43,470 nucleotides of DNA from the NCBI GenBank assembly GCA_964483635.1, contig CAZABS010000003.1, positions 1 to 43,470 of the forward strand, given 5' to 3'. Source of the DNA: CAZABS01 sp964483635. GTDB lineage: Bacteria > Patescibacteriota > Minisyncoccia > Moranbacterales > UBA1568. Both the position numbers and the translations under genes were made by a program. Below the pieces are notes generated by a model. The model saw only the letters and a program-made list of their open reading frames with translations. It had not been told where the DNA came from and made no database searches. This document shows, in pieces, positions 23,485 through 32,102 of the stretch. Numbering within the stretch: position 1 is the stretch's first letter; each line of letters begins with the position of its first letter.

Positions 23485-24518
23485 GAAATTTTGTTGAGAG
23501 TTGCAAGTTGTCCGCAGGCCGCAGCTATATCTGCCCCCTTAGTCTTCCGTCGTGTTACATCCAGCCCAGCTTTTTGTAGACGTGCTTCAAAATCAAGAAG
23601 AGGCCGACTTTCACTCGTAGCATACTTGCTTTTAGTATCATTGTAGGGAATGAGATTGATTCGAACTTTACCTATAGTATGCGAAAACTGAATAAGTTTT
23701 TTTGCATGCATCTCAGTATCATTCACACCCGAGAGCATGACGTATTCAAAAGTAAGATGTCTTCGCCGTGTATCAAATTTTTCAAAATATTTTTTTGTCC
23801 ACTCAGTGAGCTTTTCAAGAAAAGAATCATATGAGCTCGGCATGATATTCTTACGTGTTTCGCTATCAGCACTATGGAGCGACACTGCCAAACGTACGGG
23901 AGGCCACTCCGGATCTGTGAGCAGTTTTTCAAGCGCCGGAATAAGTCCTACCGTCGATACGGTCAGACGTGTCGGACCCATATCGGTGTATTGTAATAAC
24001 AATTGTAAGGAGAGTTTTACATTTTCATAATTGGCAAGTGGCTCCCCCATCCCCATATACACGATATTTGAAATCCGCTGTTCGAGAGAAATATCTCTTG
24101 CAAGGTAATACATCCAAAAGCGATATTGATCAATGATTTCATCGGCTGTGAGATTTCGAGTAAACCCCATTTTTCCGGTTGCACAAAACGTACACGCCAT
24201 TGCACATCCTACCTGTGACGAGACACAAACACTCCAAAACCCACGGCTATTTTTCATGAGTACCGTCTCAATCATCTGATGATCTTCGGTTTCTAATAGC
24301 GCCTTGAATGTGTCCTTGGTTTGACTTGCAGTAACATGCCGCCGAGTGAGTGTCATCCATGGAATATACTGAGAAAGCTCAAGGCGGAGTGTTTTACTCA
24401 AGGTTGTGACATCCTCGAAGCTCTGATACTGAGGCTCAAAAAACGCCTCAAAAAACTGCCCCTGGCGATAACGCGGAGCATCAGGAAAGGTTTCTAGAAA
24501 GAGATTTTGGCGCAACAT
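23481..24518 (-). CDS. rlmN: Dual-specificity RNA methyltransferase RlmN
   Basis: A radical-SAM enzyme that methylates C2 of A2503 in 23S rRNA and A37 of some tRNAs. From the ATG at 24518 (345 aa) the 4Fe-4S motif CAMACTFC uses Cys105, Cys109 and Cys112. MGMGEPLANYENV follows, and the C-terminal ACGQL supplies the methyl-carrying Cys at about 335. The longer reading would begin with TTG inside the -35 box at 24555-24560 and is rejected. It is the first gene of a pair with capA, with a leader of only about 6 nt. Confidence 0.95.
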   Translation of the reverse strand: MLRQNLFLETFPDAPRYRQGQFFEAFFEPQYQSFEDVTTLSKTLRLELSQYIPWMTLTRRHVTASQTKDTFKALLETEDHQMIETVLMKNSRGFWSVCVSSQVGCAMACTFCATGKMGFTRNLTADEIIDQYRFWMYYLARDISLEQRISNIVYMGMGEPLANYENVKLSLQLLLQYTDMGPTRLTVSTVGLIPALEKLLTDPEWPPVRLAVSLHSADSETRKNIMPSSYDSFLEKLTEWTKKYFEKFDTRRRHLTFEYVMLSGVNDTEMHAKKLIQFSHTIGKVRINLIPYNDTKSKYATSESRPLLDFEARLQKAGLDVTRRKTKGADIAAACGQLATLNKIS

Positions 24519-24531
24519 AGAAATTCCATTC

Positions 24532-24560
24532 AGTGTAAATGGAAGTACGCAAACAGTCAA
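24532..24560 (-). promoter_or_regulatory. Promoter of rlmN-capA (very short leader)
   Basis: Minus strand TTGACT (24555-24560), 17 bp, TACACT (24532-24537). Thirteen nt separate the -10 from the rlmN ATG. Confidence 0.75.
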
Positions 24561-24590
24561 CGAGTAGGGATGCTCAAGTAAACAGCTTAG

Positions 24591-24926
24591 TTATTGTTTT
24601 TTCTCCTTTTTTCCGATAAAAAGATCCCGTGACAATTCATGGGAGGCAGCATGCTCAAGTGCAAGATCTTCGAGATCCTTCAATACATTTCTATATTGTT
24701 CTTCTTGAAACACCGTTTCTTTAATCGTGCGTTCGAGGAATACTTTCTTTTCCTCCGCTGTCCAAACATATCGATTTAAGTTCAGGTACCACTGTATCCC
24801 TCCAAGTGCTGATACGATCAAAAACAGAATGAAAAATAGCACCTTGTATCGCTTGATCCACTGATGAATAATCCGCTTGCGCAAAGCAGAAATATTCGGA
24901 AAATGAAAGCGCGACTTGAATGACAT
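24591..24926 (-). CDS. Single-pass membrane protein at the end of the pilMNO group, unknown
   Basis: I do not recognise this 111-residue protein. It has a very basic N-terminus, one membrane helix at about 28-47, and a charged helical tail ending in KKEKKQ. It begins 4 bp after pilO and is the last gene of the pilus operon, where Gram-negative systems carry pilP. It lacks a lipobox and the beta domain of PilP, so it is not an obvious PilP. Role in the pilus inner-membrane platform is inferred from position only. Confidence 0.7.
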   Translation of the reverse strand: MSFKSRFHFPNISALRKRIIHQWIKRYKVLFFILFLIVSALGGIQWYLNLNRYVWTAEEKKVFLERTIKETVFQEEQYRNVLKDLEDLALEHAASHELSRDLFIGKKEKKQ

Positions 24927-24930
24927 AGGA

Positions 24931-25686
24931 TTATTCTCTCATATAAACAACGGTTTCAAAATGTGCATTCAGAAACAATTGCTTTGAATCAAGACTTCGT
25001 TCTGTTATATCGGTTGAAGCGTCGGCAAGACCATCTGGAGTAAATGGATTTACCCCACTTTCTTTAAACAAGATATCCTTCTCCTCAGATCGCTCTTCAA
25101 TATGTATCCCTACCACATCAAGAGCAAAAGGCATGGTCTCAATCTTCTGTAAATAAACAACGATGTCAGAATATGATCCGGTCACGGTTATAGTAAGCGT
25201 CAGCGACTTCTTCAAAGGGAGATCTTGACGTATGCCAGTTTCCTTTTTAACACTCGGTTTTTTTTCATTCGCCGCCGATTCACTGTCAACCTTCACTCCT
25301 TTCGTATCTGATTTCGATGGAAGTACCGTTGTTTTACTCTCGAGCAACGTATTATCCTTAGACGTCATACTGATGATGACATTATTTTCCTGGGCGAGTT
25401 TTTCGAGTAACTCGATAAAATTGACGAGGTCCTCTTTAGCGAGAATGATCCGGAGGGCGTCTTGGTGTTCTTGAATAAAATCAAACTGTTCCCCTAAGCG
25501 TGGAATTTCATTCATTTGTTTCTGTCGATGCTCTGCTAATACACTAAACTCTTGGAGTTGATTCTGAGTCATGCGTATACCCTGAAGGAGAAACCGCACC
25601 CCAAACCATCCTATGGAAGCAATCACTCCCCACAAGCACAGCTGGAGCAAATATGGACGAAATTTATTCCATTCGGGAGATATCAT
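24931..25686 (-). CDS. pilO: Type IV pilus inner-membrane platform protein PilO-like
   Basis: A 251-residue bitopic protein with a membrane helix at about 13-33, a coiled coil at about 35-75, and a C-terminal part with LTITVTGSYSDIVVYLQKIETMPFALDV. That last block is the ferredoxin-like PilO core pattern. Residues 105-150 form a Lys/Ser/Asp-rich insertion, probably a flexible loop. It follows pilN by 3 bp. PilO pairs with PilN to link the cytoplasmic PilM ring to the pilus channel. Confidence 0.85.
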   Translation of the reverse strand: MISPEWNKFRPYLLQLCLWGVIASIGWFGVRFLLQGIRMTQNQLQEFSVLAEHRQKQMNEIPRLGEQFDFIQEHQDALRIILAKEDLVNFIELLEKLAQENNVIISMTSKDNTLLESKTTVLPSKSDTKGVKVDSESAANEKKPSVKKETGIRQDLPLKKSLTLTITVTGSYSDIVVYLQKIETMPFALDVVGIHIEERSEEKDILFKESGVNPFTPDGLADASTDITERSLDSKQLFLNAHFETVVYMRE

Positions 25687-25689
25687 ATG

Positions 25690-26256
25690 CTATGGAGTTT
25701 TTTCTCGGACCAGACAAGTCTGCCGGATATTAAAATCTATCTGAAATTCAACTTCTGTTTGTGAAAACAAATTTGAGATTGGAACTTTTACATCACTCAC
25801 ACAATCTGTTTGCTTGAGACGATTTTCAAAACTCAAAAAATCCTCGCGAGTCCGAGCTTGCCCACTCAAAGAAACCGTATAATCCTTGGTGAGGAGCTCG
25901 ATAATCACAACACCCTCTTGTGTCACCTCATCGAGTAGCGTAAATAGCGTTGACCAATGAATGTGATTTTTCGTATACAAGGCTACTTCATTTGCATTTG
26001 CATTTGCTCGCTTAAACTCTTCTTGATACAGAGCAAGCTTCTTTGTTTCGTCATTCAATTCGCTATATTTCTCCTCTGCATCACGCGCCAGGATAGCCTC
26101 GTGTCGCAGAATAAAGAAAACACCACACAAAATAGAGACGTAATAGAGCAAGAGACACAACAGGAGAACAGATTGCCAAGCAAAAAACCTCGATCGAAAT
26201 CGTCGAGCTAAAGCCAGCTTCTCAACTGGAGGAAGAAGATTAAGTAAAATCCGCAT
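25690..26256 (-). CDS. pilN: Type IV pilus assembly protein PilN-like
   Basis: The start MRILLNLLPPVEK (188 residues from ATG 26256) is the PilN opening, whose conserved NLLP stretch docks into PilM. A membrane helix follows at about 28-50, then a coiled coil and a small alpha/beta domain (VVIIELLTKDYTVSLSGQ). The gene overlaps the end of pilM by 17 bp, indicating coupled translation. Longer readings extend into pilM with no homology. Confidence 0.88.
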   Translation of the reverse strand: MRILLNLLPPVEKLALARRFRSRFFAWQSVLLLCLLLYYVSILCGVFFILRHEAILARDAEEKYSELNDETKKLALYQEEFKRANANANEVALYTKNHIHWSTLFTLLDEVTQEGVVIIELLTKDYTVSLSGQARTREDFLSFENRLKQTDCVSDVKVPISNLFSQTEVEFQIDFNIRQTCLVREKTP

Positions 26257-27334
26257 ACTCATCGAGGCCTCGGAGTGCAAGGCCAATAGCTGTTGAATAC
26301 TGAACTGAGTGCCCACGGTCAATTGGGGGAAGCGTTCGTCCAAGATTCACATTCACCCAAGGGTTACCAAATTCGATTGGTTGGTTCAGCCTCTTCGTGA
26401 GATACGGGAGGAGTCCTTTCATATTTGAGCCGCCACCACAAAGAACAATACTATCAATAGAGGCTGAGTACGCTAAGTTTGAAAGAAAGAAGTTTGTTGA
26501 ACGATCAATTTCTACCGCAAAATTCTCGAGAATTGGTTCAGCCGCTTTCAACAGTGGACTTTTTGTCGCTAATGATCCAAGACCGTATTTTATTTTCATC
26601 GTTTCTGCTTCTTCAAAAGAAATTTTGAGCTCTTTTGAAATAGCATCCGTAATCATCTGAGAGGAAAGAGGAATACTCGAGGTAAAACAGGGTGTGTTTC
26701 CGATGGCTACCAAAAAACTCGTGCGCCGATCGCCAATATCCACGATAAGTCTCGTCTTATTTTCATCTTTTTCAGAAAGCAAACTCCGCGCCTGAGCAAT
26801 TGATTCAGTTTCCAGACCAGCAACTTCCAGTCCCGCCTTCTCGAGTACACTATGAAACTGATCTACCATATTGCGAGCAACTGCTACTACCAAAACACTC
26901 ATTTTATTTTTTTCTTTTACGAGCTTTTTATCCAACACTTGAAAGTCATAGTAAACCTGATCGAGGGTGAGTGGAATATTCGCCTCAATTTCCCACTTGA
27001 TCGCTTCAGCAACCTCTTCATGAGCCATCGTTGGAAGAGAAACAATACGAAGAAACGCTTTCGTCTCTGGTAATGAACAAATGACTTTCTTCGTTGTAAT
27101 TGGCTCCGGCCCTGCCGTTGAAAGGAGCTTATGAACCGCATCAATAACTGCCTCTTCACTGACGATTTCACCATCAACAACACTCCCCATTGCTAAAGGT
27201 ACTGAACCAAAACTCGTCACAATTTCTTCTTTTCCTTGACGTTCAAGCCATAATCCCTTGAGAGAAAGATCACTCAAGTCAAGGCCAAACGGCTGAGGAA
27301 AAAGATTAAACACTTTTTTCTGCAAAAAACTCAT
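26240..27334 (-). CDS. pilM: Type IV pilus assembly ATPase-fold protein PilM
   Basis: A 364-residue cytoplasmic actin-like protein. FGLDLSDLSLKGLWLE near 17-32 and LIVDIGDRRTSFLVAIG near 194-210 are the phosphate loops. VLCGGGSNMKGLLPYL near 295-310 is the adenosine motif. PilM polymerises beneath the membrane and binds the PilN tail. It heads the pilM-N-O half of the operon and has an extended -10 at 27377-27385 in the 60-bp gap after the minor pilins. Confidence 0.93.
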   Translation of the reverse strand: MSFLQKKVFNLFPQPFGLDLSDLSLKGLWLERQGKEEIVTSFGSVPLAMGSVVDGEIVSEEAVIDAVHKLLSTAGPEPITTKKVICSLPETKAFLRIVSLPTMAHEEVAEAIKWEIEANIPLTLDQVYYDFQVLDKKLVKEKNKMSVLVVAVARNMVDQFHSVLEKAGLEVAGLETESIAQARSLLSEKDENKTRLIVDIGDRRTSFLVAIGNTPCFTSSIPLSSQMITDAISKELKISFEEAETMKIKYGLGSLATKSPLLKAAEPILENFAVEIDRSTNFFLSNLAYSASIDSIVLCGGGSNMKGLLPYLTKRLNQPIEFGNPWVNVNLGRTLPPIDRGHSVQYSTAIGLALRGLDEYADFT

Positions 27335-27376
27335 ACACCACTTTTCTTTTGGTTTTCGATATTGGCTCTATTTAAT

Positions 27377-27385
27377 ATGATAGCA
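27377..27385 (-). promoter_or_regulatory. Extended -10 promoter of pilMNO
   Basis: Minus strand TGCTATCAT (hexamer 27377-27382). It suggests that the assembly platform can be expressed apart from the pilins upstream. Confidence 0.5.
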
Positions 27386-27394
27386 TATTCTGCA

Positions 27395-28813
27395 CTAGAG
27401 CTCTTCCCACAAATCAAGCTCATACTGCGTTCCCGTTGGGAAATATGGGGGTGGAAAATATAACAGGCTATTATCGTAATATATATTTCGTGTTTGATAT
27501 CCCGTTCCGTCCGTCCAAGCAAATCCATAACGTAGATTGGTTGCAATGGCACCATATACCGTGATAACAGACTTACTATCAGGACTATACCCTTTATCGA
27601 GATAATGTTCCCGACCCACTCTCCCCTGTTGCGCCAAGAGCGCCGCGTCAATTCGAAGATCATTTTCACTCGCCCAGCCGATTTCAATATTGTTTTGAGC
27701 AATGATTCCGAGAATATCAGTACCCGAATAATTGGTATACCGAACGTCATTGAGAATATAGACGGATGGGGCAGGACCACCTAAAAGATCCGCTGCGGCA
27801 ATAGTCACCTTTCGATTATTGATTGTTCCCTGAATCCAGACATTATCTTCGACAAAAATCACACCATCATCAGGGATCGTATAATTCTGCCAGTTCCCAT
27901 TGTATGAGGTGATACTATAAGCAGTACTGTAATTGCGGACTTGTCGAGCACGAAAGGTTCCATCAGATCGAAGTTCAATATGTGTTCCACGATTATTGGC
28001 ACCACTACCGGTAAAATAGACTCCGTGACCACTCTGAGCTTCGCTCTTCATATAATTTAAATCGCCGAGCACTCCGTTAAAATCAAGTGTTGAAACGGGA
28101 AATTCCCGGCCAGCTTCAAAAACATCTGGACGTGCTGGCACCGCTGCCGGAGGAAGTGGATCCGTTGGCGTATCATGTGTATGAACCGCGAACTCATCAC
28201 CACCGGAATGATCCGGATCGTTATAGTCGGCTACAGCACTTGTAACAATATTGTGTGCCACGCCATCAAAACGAATCCCCTGATTAGAATGAATTGGCCC
28301 ATAGACATGTGTCCCGGCACCAAAACGCATAAAATCATTGGCAAGAACCGCATTCTCACTCCACGATGGACGCCTGAGTCGAACCTGAAGCGTTCGCGAA
28401 AGACTTGGGTAACGATACGTCCAGGCTGTTGACTTCACGAGGGCAATAGTAGAGCCAGTTTCTGGCGCCGTTACTTCAATCCGGTAACGCCCAACCACTC
28501 CTCCAGATGGATCCGAATAATCAGCTTCATAGGCTGATCCGACCCCATACGCCGTGCCCCCACTCCAAAACGCTTGTATTTGTGATGCTGTTTTTCCCTC
28601 CACGTTATGAGCGAGGTACCAACGATAGAATTCAACACCAGCTTCAGCTATTTGAAAGGCTTGCTCACGTGAACGTATCTGAAGACTATACTTGATATTC
28701 GCAGTAATAAACTGAACGATTGCCACCAACACAATCAACACCGCACTCATAATTATGAGTGCATAGACGAGCGCACTTCCCCGTCGCAATTGTTGTGATT
28801 TCTTAATTCCCAT
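27395..28813 (-). CDS. Large PilX-like minor pilin with repetitive C-terminal domain
   Basis: From ATG 28813 the protein has 472 residues. A basic leader ends at Gly12 before SALVYALIIMSAVL, a type III pilin-like helix that lacks the usual Glu at position 5 (Tyr here), as in some PilX proteins. The stretch SREQAFQIAEAGVEFYRW is the PilX N-domain signature. Beyond it come over 350 residues with short repeated strands such as HVYGPIHSNQGIRF, GVIFVEDNVWIQG and DILGIIAQNNIEIG, which suggest a beta-helix or beta-solenoid. Classical PilX is under 200 residues. It overlaps the previous minor pilin by 11 bp. Confidence 0.82.
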   Translation of the reverse strand: MGIKKSQQLRRGSALVYALIIMSAVLIVLVAIVQFITANIKYSLQIRSREQAFQIAEAGVEFYRWYLAHNVEGKTASQIQAFWSGGTAYGVGSAYEADYSDPSGGVVGRYRIEVTAPETGSTIALVKSTAWTYRYPSLSRTLQVRLRRPSWSENAVLANDFMRFGAGTHVYGPIHSNQGIRFDGVAHNIVTSAVADYNDPDHSGGDEFAVHTHDTPTDPLPPAAVPARPDVFEAGREFPVSTLDFNGVLGDLNYMKSEAQSGHGVYFTGSGANNRGTHIELRSDGTFRARQVRNYSTAYSITSYNGNWQNYTIPDDGVIFVEDNVWIQGTINNRKVTIAAADLLGGPAPSVYILNDVRYTNYSGTDILGIIAQNNIEIGWASENDLRIDAALLAQQGRVGREHYLDKGYSPDSKSVITVYGAIATNLRYGFAWTDGTGYQTRNIYYDNSLLYFPPPYFPTGTQYELDLWEEL

Positions 28814-29447
28814 AATATTCAAGATTGCGAAGATCAACAAACGTTTCTACATTGATATTATTGGGAGCGCGTACCGGATCAATATTCATACGTAGCAGCA
28901 CTCGCACCAGTCGAACGTCATCGACTTCTACTAGCGTCGTGAGAGGATTGTTTATCGTATCACCAGGATAGTTTTCGTTGTAATAGTAAAAAAGGGGCTC
29001 CGTCGCTTCGTTGACAATATAATTTGCGAGAATTGTAACCGAGTCATCAGAAGCTGCATAGGTTGGCGGGGTAGCAGATGATGGTTCAGTGACTCCGCGT
29101 TTGAGCTGATCAGTCCCACTATCAAGCCAGTAATGTACCCTTTCCGTAACGCCATCTGCATCAATATCCACATAGGCTTTCAACTCAAAATCATCCCCAA
29201 GTTCAAGAGGATAATCCCCATTGTCTGCTTGGCGCACCTTCCGTAAGGTACTCACCACTTCCGCAGAGGCTCGATTCACCTGCATTGCCGTTACTCCAGA
29301 TTCAACTATAAACTTATTACTTCGCCAGGTGCTAGTGAAAAGGAGTGTAAACCCAATCATGCCAGCACTCATGATAAAAATAGCCACCATCATTTCTACA
29401 AGTGACATCCCCGCTAACCGCCCCTGATATACCGTTCGTTTCATCAT
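28803..29447 (-). CDS. Minor pilin/pseudopilin (PilW/PulJ-like)
   Basis: A 214-residue protein with a type III signal: RLAGMSLVEMMVAIFIMSAGM, with cleavage expected after Gly13 and Glu at +5. The mature helix is followed by a Cys-poor globular domain of about 165 residues with DIDADGVTE, an EF-like acidic loop that could bind calcium. It is translationally coupled to the large pilin upstream (ATGA overlap) and to the PilX-like gene downstream. Assignment to PilW or PulJ subtype is tentative. Confidence 0.82.
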   Translation of the reverse strand: MMKRTVYQGRLAGMSLVEMMVAIFIMSAGMIGFTLLFTSTWRSNKFIVESGVTAMQVNRASAEVVSTLRKVRQADNGDYPLELGDDFELKAYVDIDADGVTERVHYWLDSGTDQLKRGVTEPSSATPPTYAASDDSVTILANYIVNEATEPLFYYYNENYPGDTINNPLTTLVEVDDVRLVRVLLRMNIDPVRAPNNINVETFVDLRNLEYYGN

Positions 29448-30826
29448 GATGGATTTAGGTTTACTGCCACCTCTTCCAAACCACTCGTAATATCTACGGT
29501 GCCGTTATAGGTTGAATAGTCTGTTGCGCTCACCTCAACATCGTAAGTTGCGGCGGTGAGTCCTGGTGTACTCGTTTTCGGAAAATACGCCTTCCCATAG
29601 GCATTTGCAACCACCTCCTCATCGTATGACAATCCACTATTCGAGAGCCGAACTGATGCACCATTAATAACTTGCCCATCATCGGTGCTGGTCACGGTAA
29701 AGAGTGCTCCATTAACTGCTTCATCGGCCAAAATCATCTTCACTGGCATCGTCGTTCCTGGTAAAAGCTCAATAGCTTGAGCGCTGAGCCCCGATTCAGG
29801 ATCGAGACCAACAAAGGTATAGGCTGTTTCACTCGTATCAAGCTCCCATGTATAGGTACCGTAGCTCATATCTGCATACTGCTTTTCCCCCGAACCATTC
29901 GTGCTGTCATCGTCACTAAAACCATATACTGGTTCAGGAGGACTTGATCCAAAAACCGATCCGAGTTGCCTCCCTCCCTCGATATGATATTCCACGTCGG
30001 AGAGTGAGGAACCAAATGGATCCTCGGTCAACAGTTCAAGGGTCGATTCTCGATCCATTACAAAGGTCGCGGGGTTTACCGCCCCATTCACCACTGATGC
30101 ATGCACATCGGTAGGAATAAACGAAGTGGTTGGATACGGGGCGTAGGAGGCACTCCCGAAATATCCAGATTTCGAAAAGGTAACCTGATACCCTTGGCTA
30201 CTTGCCGGAGCCCCTACCAAAAAAAGATTCCCGGTAGCATCGGTATCAGTTGTAATATTGACCGCTGGAACCACACTCGAATTTGTAATCGCCACGGTTG
30301 CGCTCGGCACTCCATTTCCTTCCGAATCCAGTATATTCACTGAAAGAATCCCCCCTCCCGCCGACTGTTCGATGCCCAGAGGGGCAAGTGTTGAAAACAA
30401 GGCAATTGTTTCAGCTTCCGTCTCTTCTCCCCAGCCTACCTCAATCCTTACTCGCTTCGAGTCGTTCGGTATCAGGTCATTTGGGCTTCCACCCAGAGTT
30501 CCATCGTACGCATTATCTATATACTGAACAAAGGTGTGGATATGAAACTGTGAATTATTTACCTGCACTGTCTCATCTTCAACCAGATCTCCACTTGGAA
30601 TTCCTGTTGTTGTACCGATAGCGTCATACTCAAGACTATGGACGATTTCCATCTTCTGAGTCGCCAGTGCGATCGCTCCCAACCGATTCTTCGACTGCAC
30701 GATCAGCGCCGTTCCATAGGCATACACTTGAAAAAATACAACGGTAATCAGTGCAAAAATAAACAGAAAGACTGCTGCTTCAATAAGTGTAAAACCTTTC
30801 TGTGTCTTTCGATACATTCCCTCCAT
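29444..30826 (-). CDS. Large minor pilin with tandem Ig/transthyretin-like domains
   Basis: A 460-residue prepilin with leader KTQKGFTLIEAAVF, where Gly11-Phe12 is the peptidase site and Glu is at +5. About 140 residues of pilin are followed by three predicted beta-sandwich units. At about 158-255, SVNILDSEGNGVPSATVAI is a typical carboxypeptidase-regulatory/CnaB-like opening. A middle unit covers about 260-365, and at about 372-458 the sequence TVTSTDDGQVINGASVRL repeats the pattern. Such modular ends suit an adhesive tip subunit. Adhesion is inferred; no ligand is known. It lies 12 bp after pilC. Confidence 0.83.
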   Translation of the reverse strand: MEGMYRKTQKGFTLIEAAVFLFIFALITVVFFQVYAYGTALIVQSKNRLGAIALATQKMEIVHSLEYDAIGTTTGIPSGDLVEDETVQVNNSQFHIHTFVQYIDNAYDGTLGGSPNDLIPNDSKRVRIEVGWGEETEAETIALFSTLAPLGIEQSAGGGILSVNILDSEGNGVPSATVAITNSSVVPAVNITTDTDATGNLFLVGAPASSQGYQVTFSKSGYFGSASYAPYPTTSFIPTDVHASVVNGAVNPATFVMDRESTLELLTEDPFGSSLSDVEYHIEGGRQLGSVFGSSPPEPVYGFSDDDSTNGSGEKQYADMSYGTYTWELDTSETAYTFVGLDPESGLSAQAIELLPGTTMPVKMILADEAVNGALFTVTSTDDGQVINGASVRLSNSGLSYDEEVVANAYGKAYFPKTSTPGLTAATYDVEVSATDYSTYNGTVDITSGLEEVAVNLNPS

Positions 30827-30838
30827 TGCTGTCTCGAA

Positions 30839-32059
30839 TTATTTTATATTCTCGAGCACGCTATACATCGGTGAAAGCATGGCCACTGCAAAGAAGCCGA
30901 CTGAGGCACCGATGAGAAGCATCAGAATCGGTTCGATAATTGAGGACATGTTTTTTGTGATCTGATCCACTTCACCTTCGTAGAATTCAGCTAATCGTTG
31001 AAGCACCTGCTCCGTCTTCCCCGTTTCCTCTCCCACAGCAATAATCTGCGGAACCAAGAGCGGAAAAATAACCGGGTATTTCTCAATAATTTTCGAAAGC
31101 TCAACACCTTTTTGAATTTCTGCAATACCTACATGAAGCGCTTCTTTATAATAGACGTTACTCAGTGTTTTCGAGACAATCGTCAACGCATTCACCACGG
31201 AAATTCCACTCTTCAAGAGTGAACTATAGATTCGAGCAAAGCGGGCACAATTTACCTTGATGATAATTCCCTTGATAATTGGAGTACGCACCAATAGCCA
31301 TCCAAAAACGTGTTTCCCAAGATCCGTTTTCGAAAAAACTCGTATACCGACAATAATACCAATAAATAAACCGGTAACAACAATATAGTGATTCCGCATA
31401 AAATCTGACAGCGCTATTACCGCCAGGGTTGTCTTCGGAAGGGCGACATCCATGTCTTGAAAAACAGAAGTAATTTTAGGGAGAATGTAGGTCAACATCA
31501 AAACACCAATCCCCAACATCGCAACCACAATAACTGCTGGATACGTCATAGCACCACGTACTTTTGATAAGAGATCATGCTCTTTCTCGAGTTGTAGCGC
31601 AAGAATATCCAAAACCTGTTCAAGATTGCCGCTCACCTCTCCCACATACACCATAGATACAAAGAGTTCGCTAAACACAGCCGGATACTTCGCCATCCCT
31701 TCAGAGAGCTGCTTCCCCTCTTGAACTTCCTGATAGACGTCTTGCAATATTGTCCGAAAGCGCTTGTGATTGGTTTGAAGTGAGAGATTATATACCGCCC
31801 GAGAAACGGTCAATCCAGAGGACACCATCACCGCCAAATTCCGGGTAAAAACCATCTTTTCCTTGAGTGGAACAGTTTTAAAACGATCAAAAAAATGAAT
31901 ACTTATCCCTTCATTCTCCCGTACCGCCTCTAGGGAAGTTACAATATACCCTCCTGAACGTAAATCCTGTGCGGCTTCTTTTTCATCTTTTGCAACAATT
32001 TCCCCACCCTTGGTTTCGGCGCCAGCAATACTCTTCGCCGTATATAAAAACTTCGGCAT
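30839..32059 (-). CDS. pilC: Type IV pilus inner-membrane platform protein PilC (GspF family)
   Basis: A 406-residue polytopic protein with two GspF domains (about 65-190 and 268-390). Family features are FTRNLAVMVSSGL near 73, GMAKYPAVFSELFVSMVYVGEVSGNLEQVL near 120-150, and the second-copy VIFPLLVPQIIAVGEETGKTEQVL. PilC is the membrane hub on which the PilB and PilT motors act. Neither motor gene is in the window. It is the first gene of the pilus operon, with an extended -10 promoter 33 bp upstream. Confidence 0.95.
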   Translation of the reverse strand: MPKFLYTAKSIAGAETKGGEIVAKDEKEAAQDLRSGGYIVTSLEAVRENEGISIHFFDRFKTVPLKEKMVFTRNLAVMVSSGLTVSRAVYNLSLQTNHKRFRTILQDVYQEVQEGKQLSEGMAKYPAVFSELFVSMVYVGEVSGNLEQVLDILALQLEKEHDLLSKVRGAMTYPAVIVVAMLGIGVLMLTYILPKITSVFQDMDVALPKTTLAVIALSDFMRNHYIVVTGLFIGIIVGIRVFSKTDLGKHVFGWLLVRTPIIKGIIIKVNCARFARIYSSLLKSGISVVNALTIVSKTLSNVYYKEALHVGIAEIQKGVELSKIIEKYPVIFPLLVPQIIAVGEETGKTEQVLQRLAEFYEGEVDQITKNMSSIIEPILMLLIGASVGFFAVAMLSPMYSVLENIK

Positions 32060-32091
32060 ATATTCCGTTTCTATTTGTTTTTTCTCACTCT

Positions 32092-32100
32092 AGTATAGCA
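32092..32100 (-). promoter_or_regulatory. Extended -10 promoter of the pilus operon
   Basis: Minus strand TGCTATACT (hexamer 32092-32097), 32 nt before the pilC ATG. It adjoins the 3' end of the preceding gene. Confidence 0.65.
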
Positions 32101-32102
32101 CG

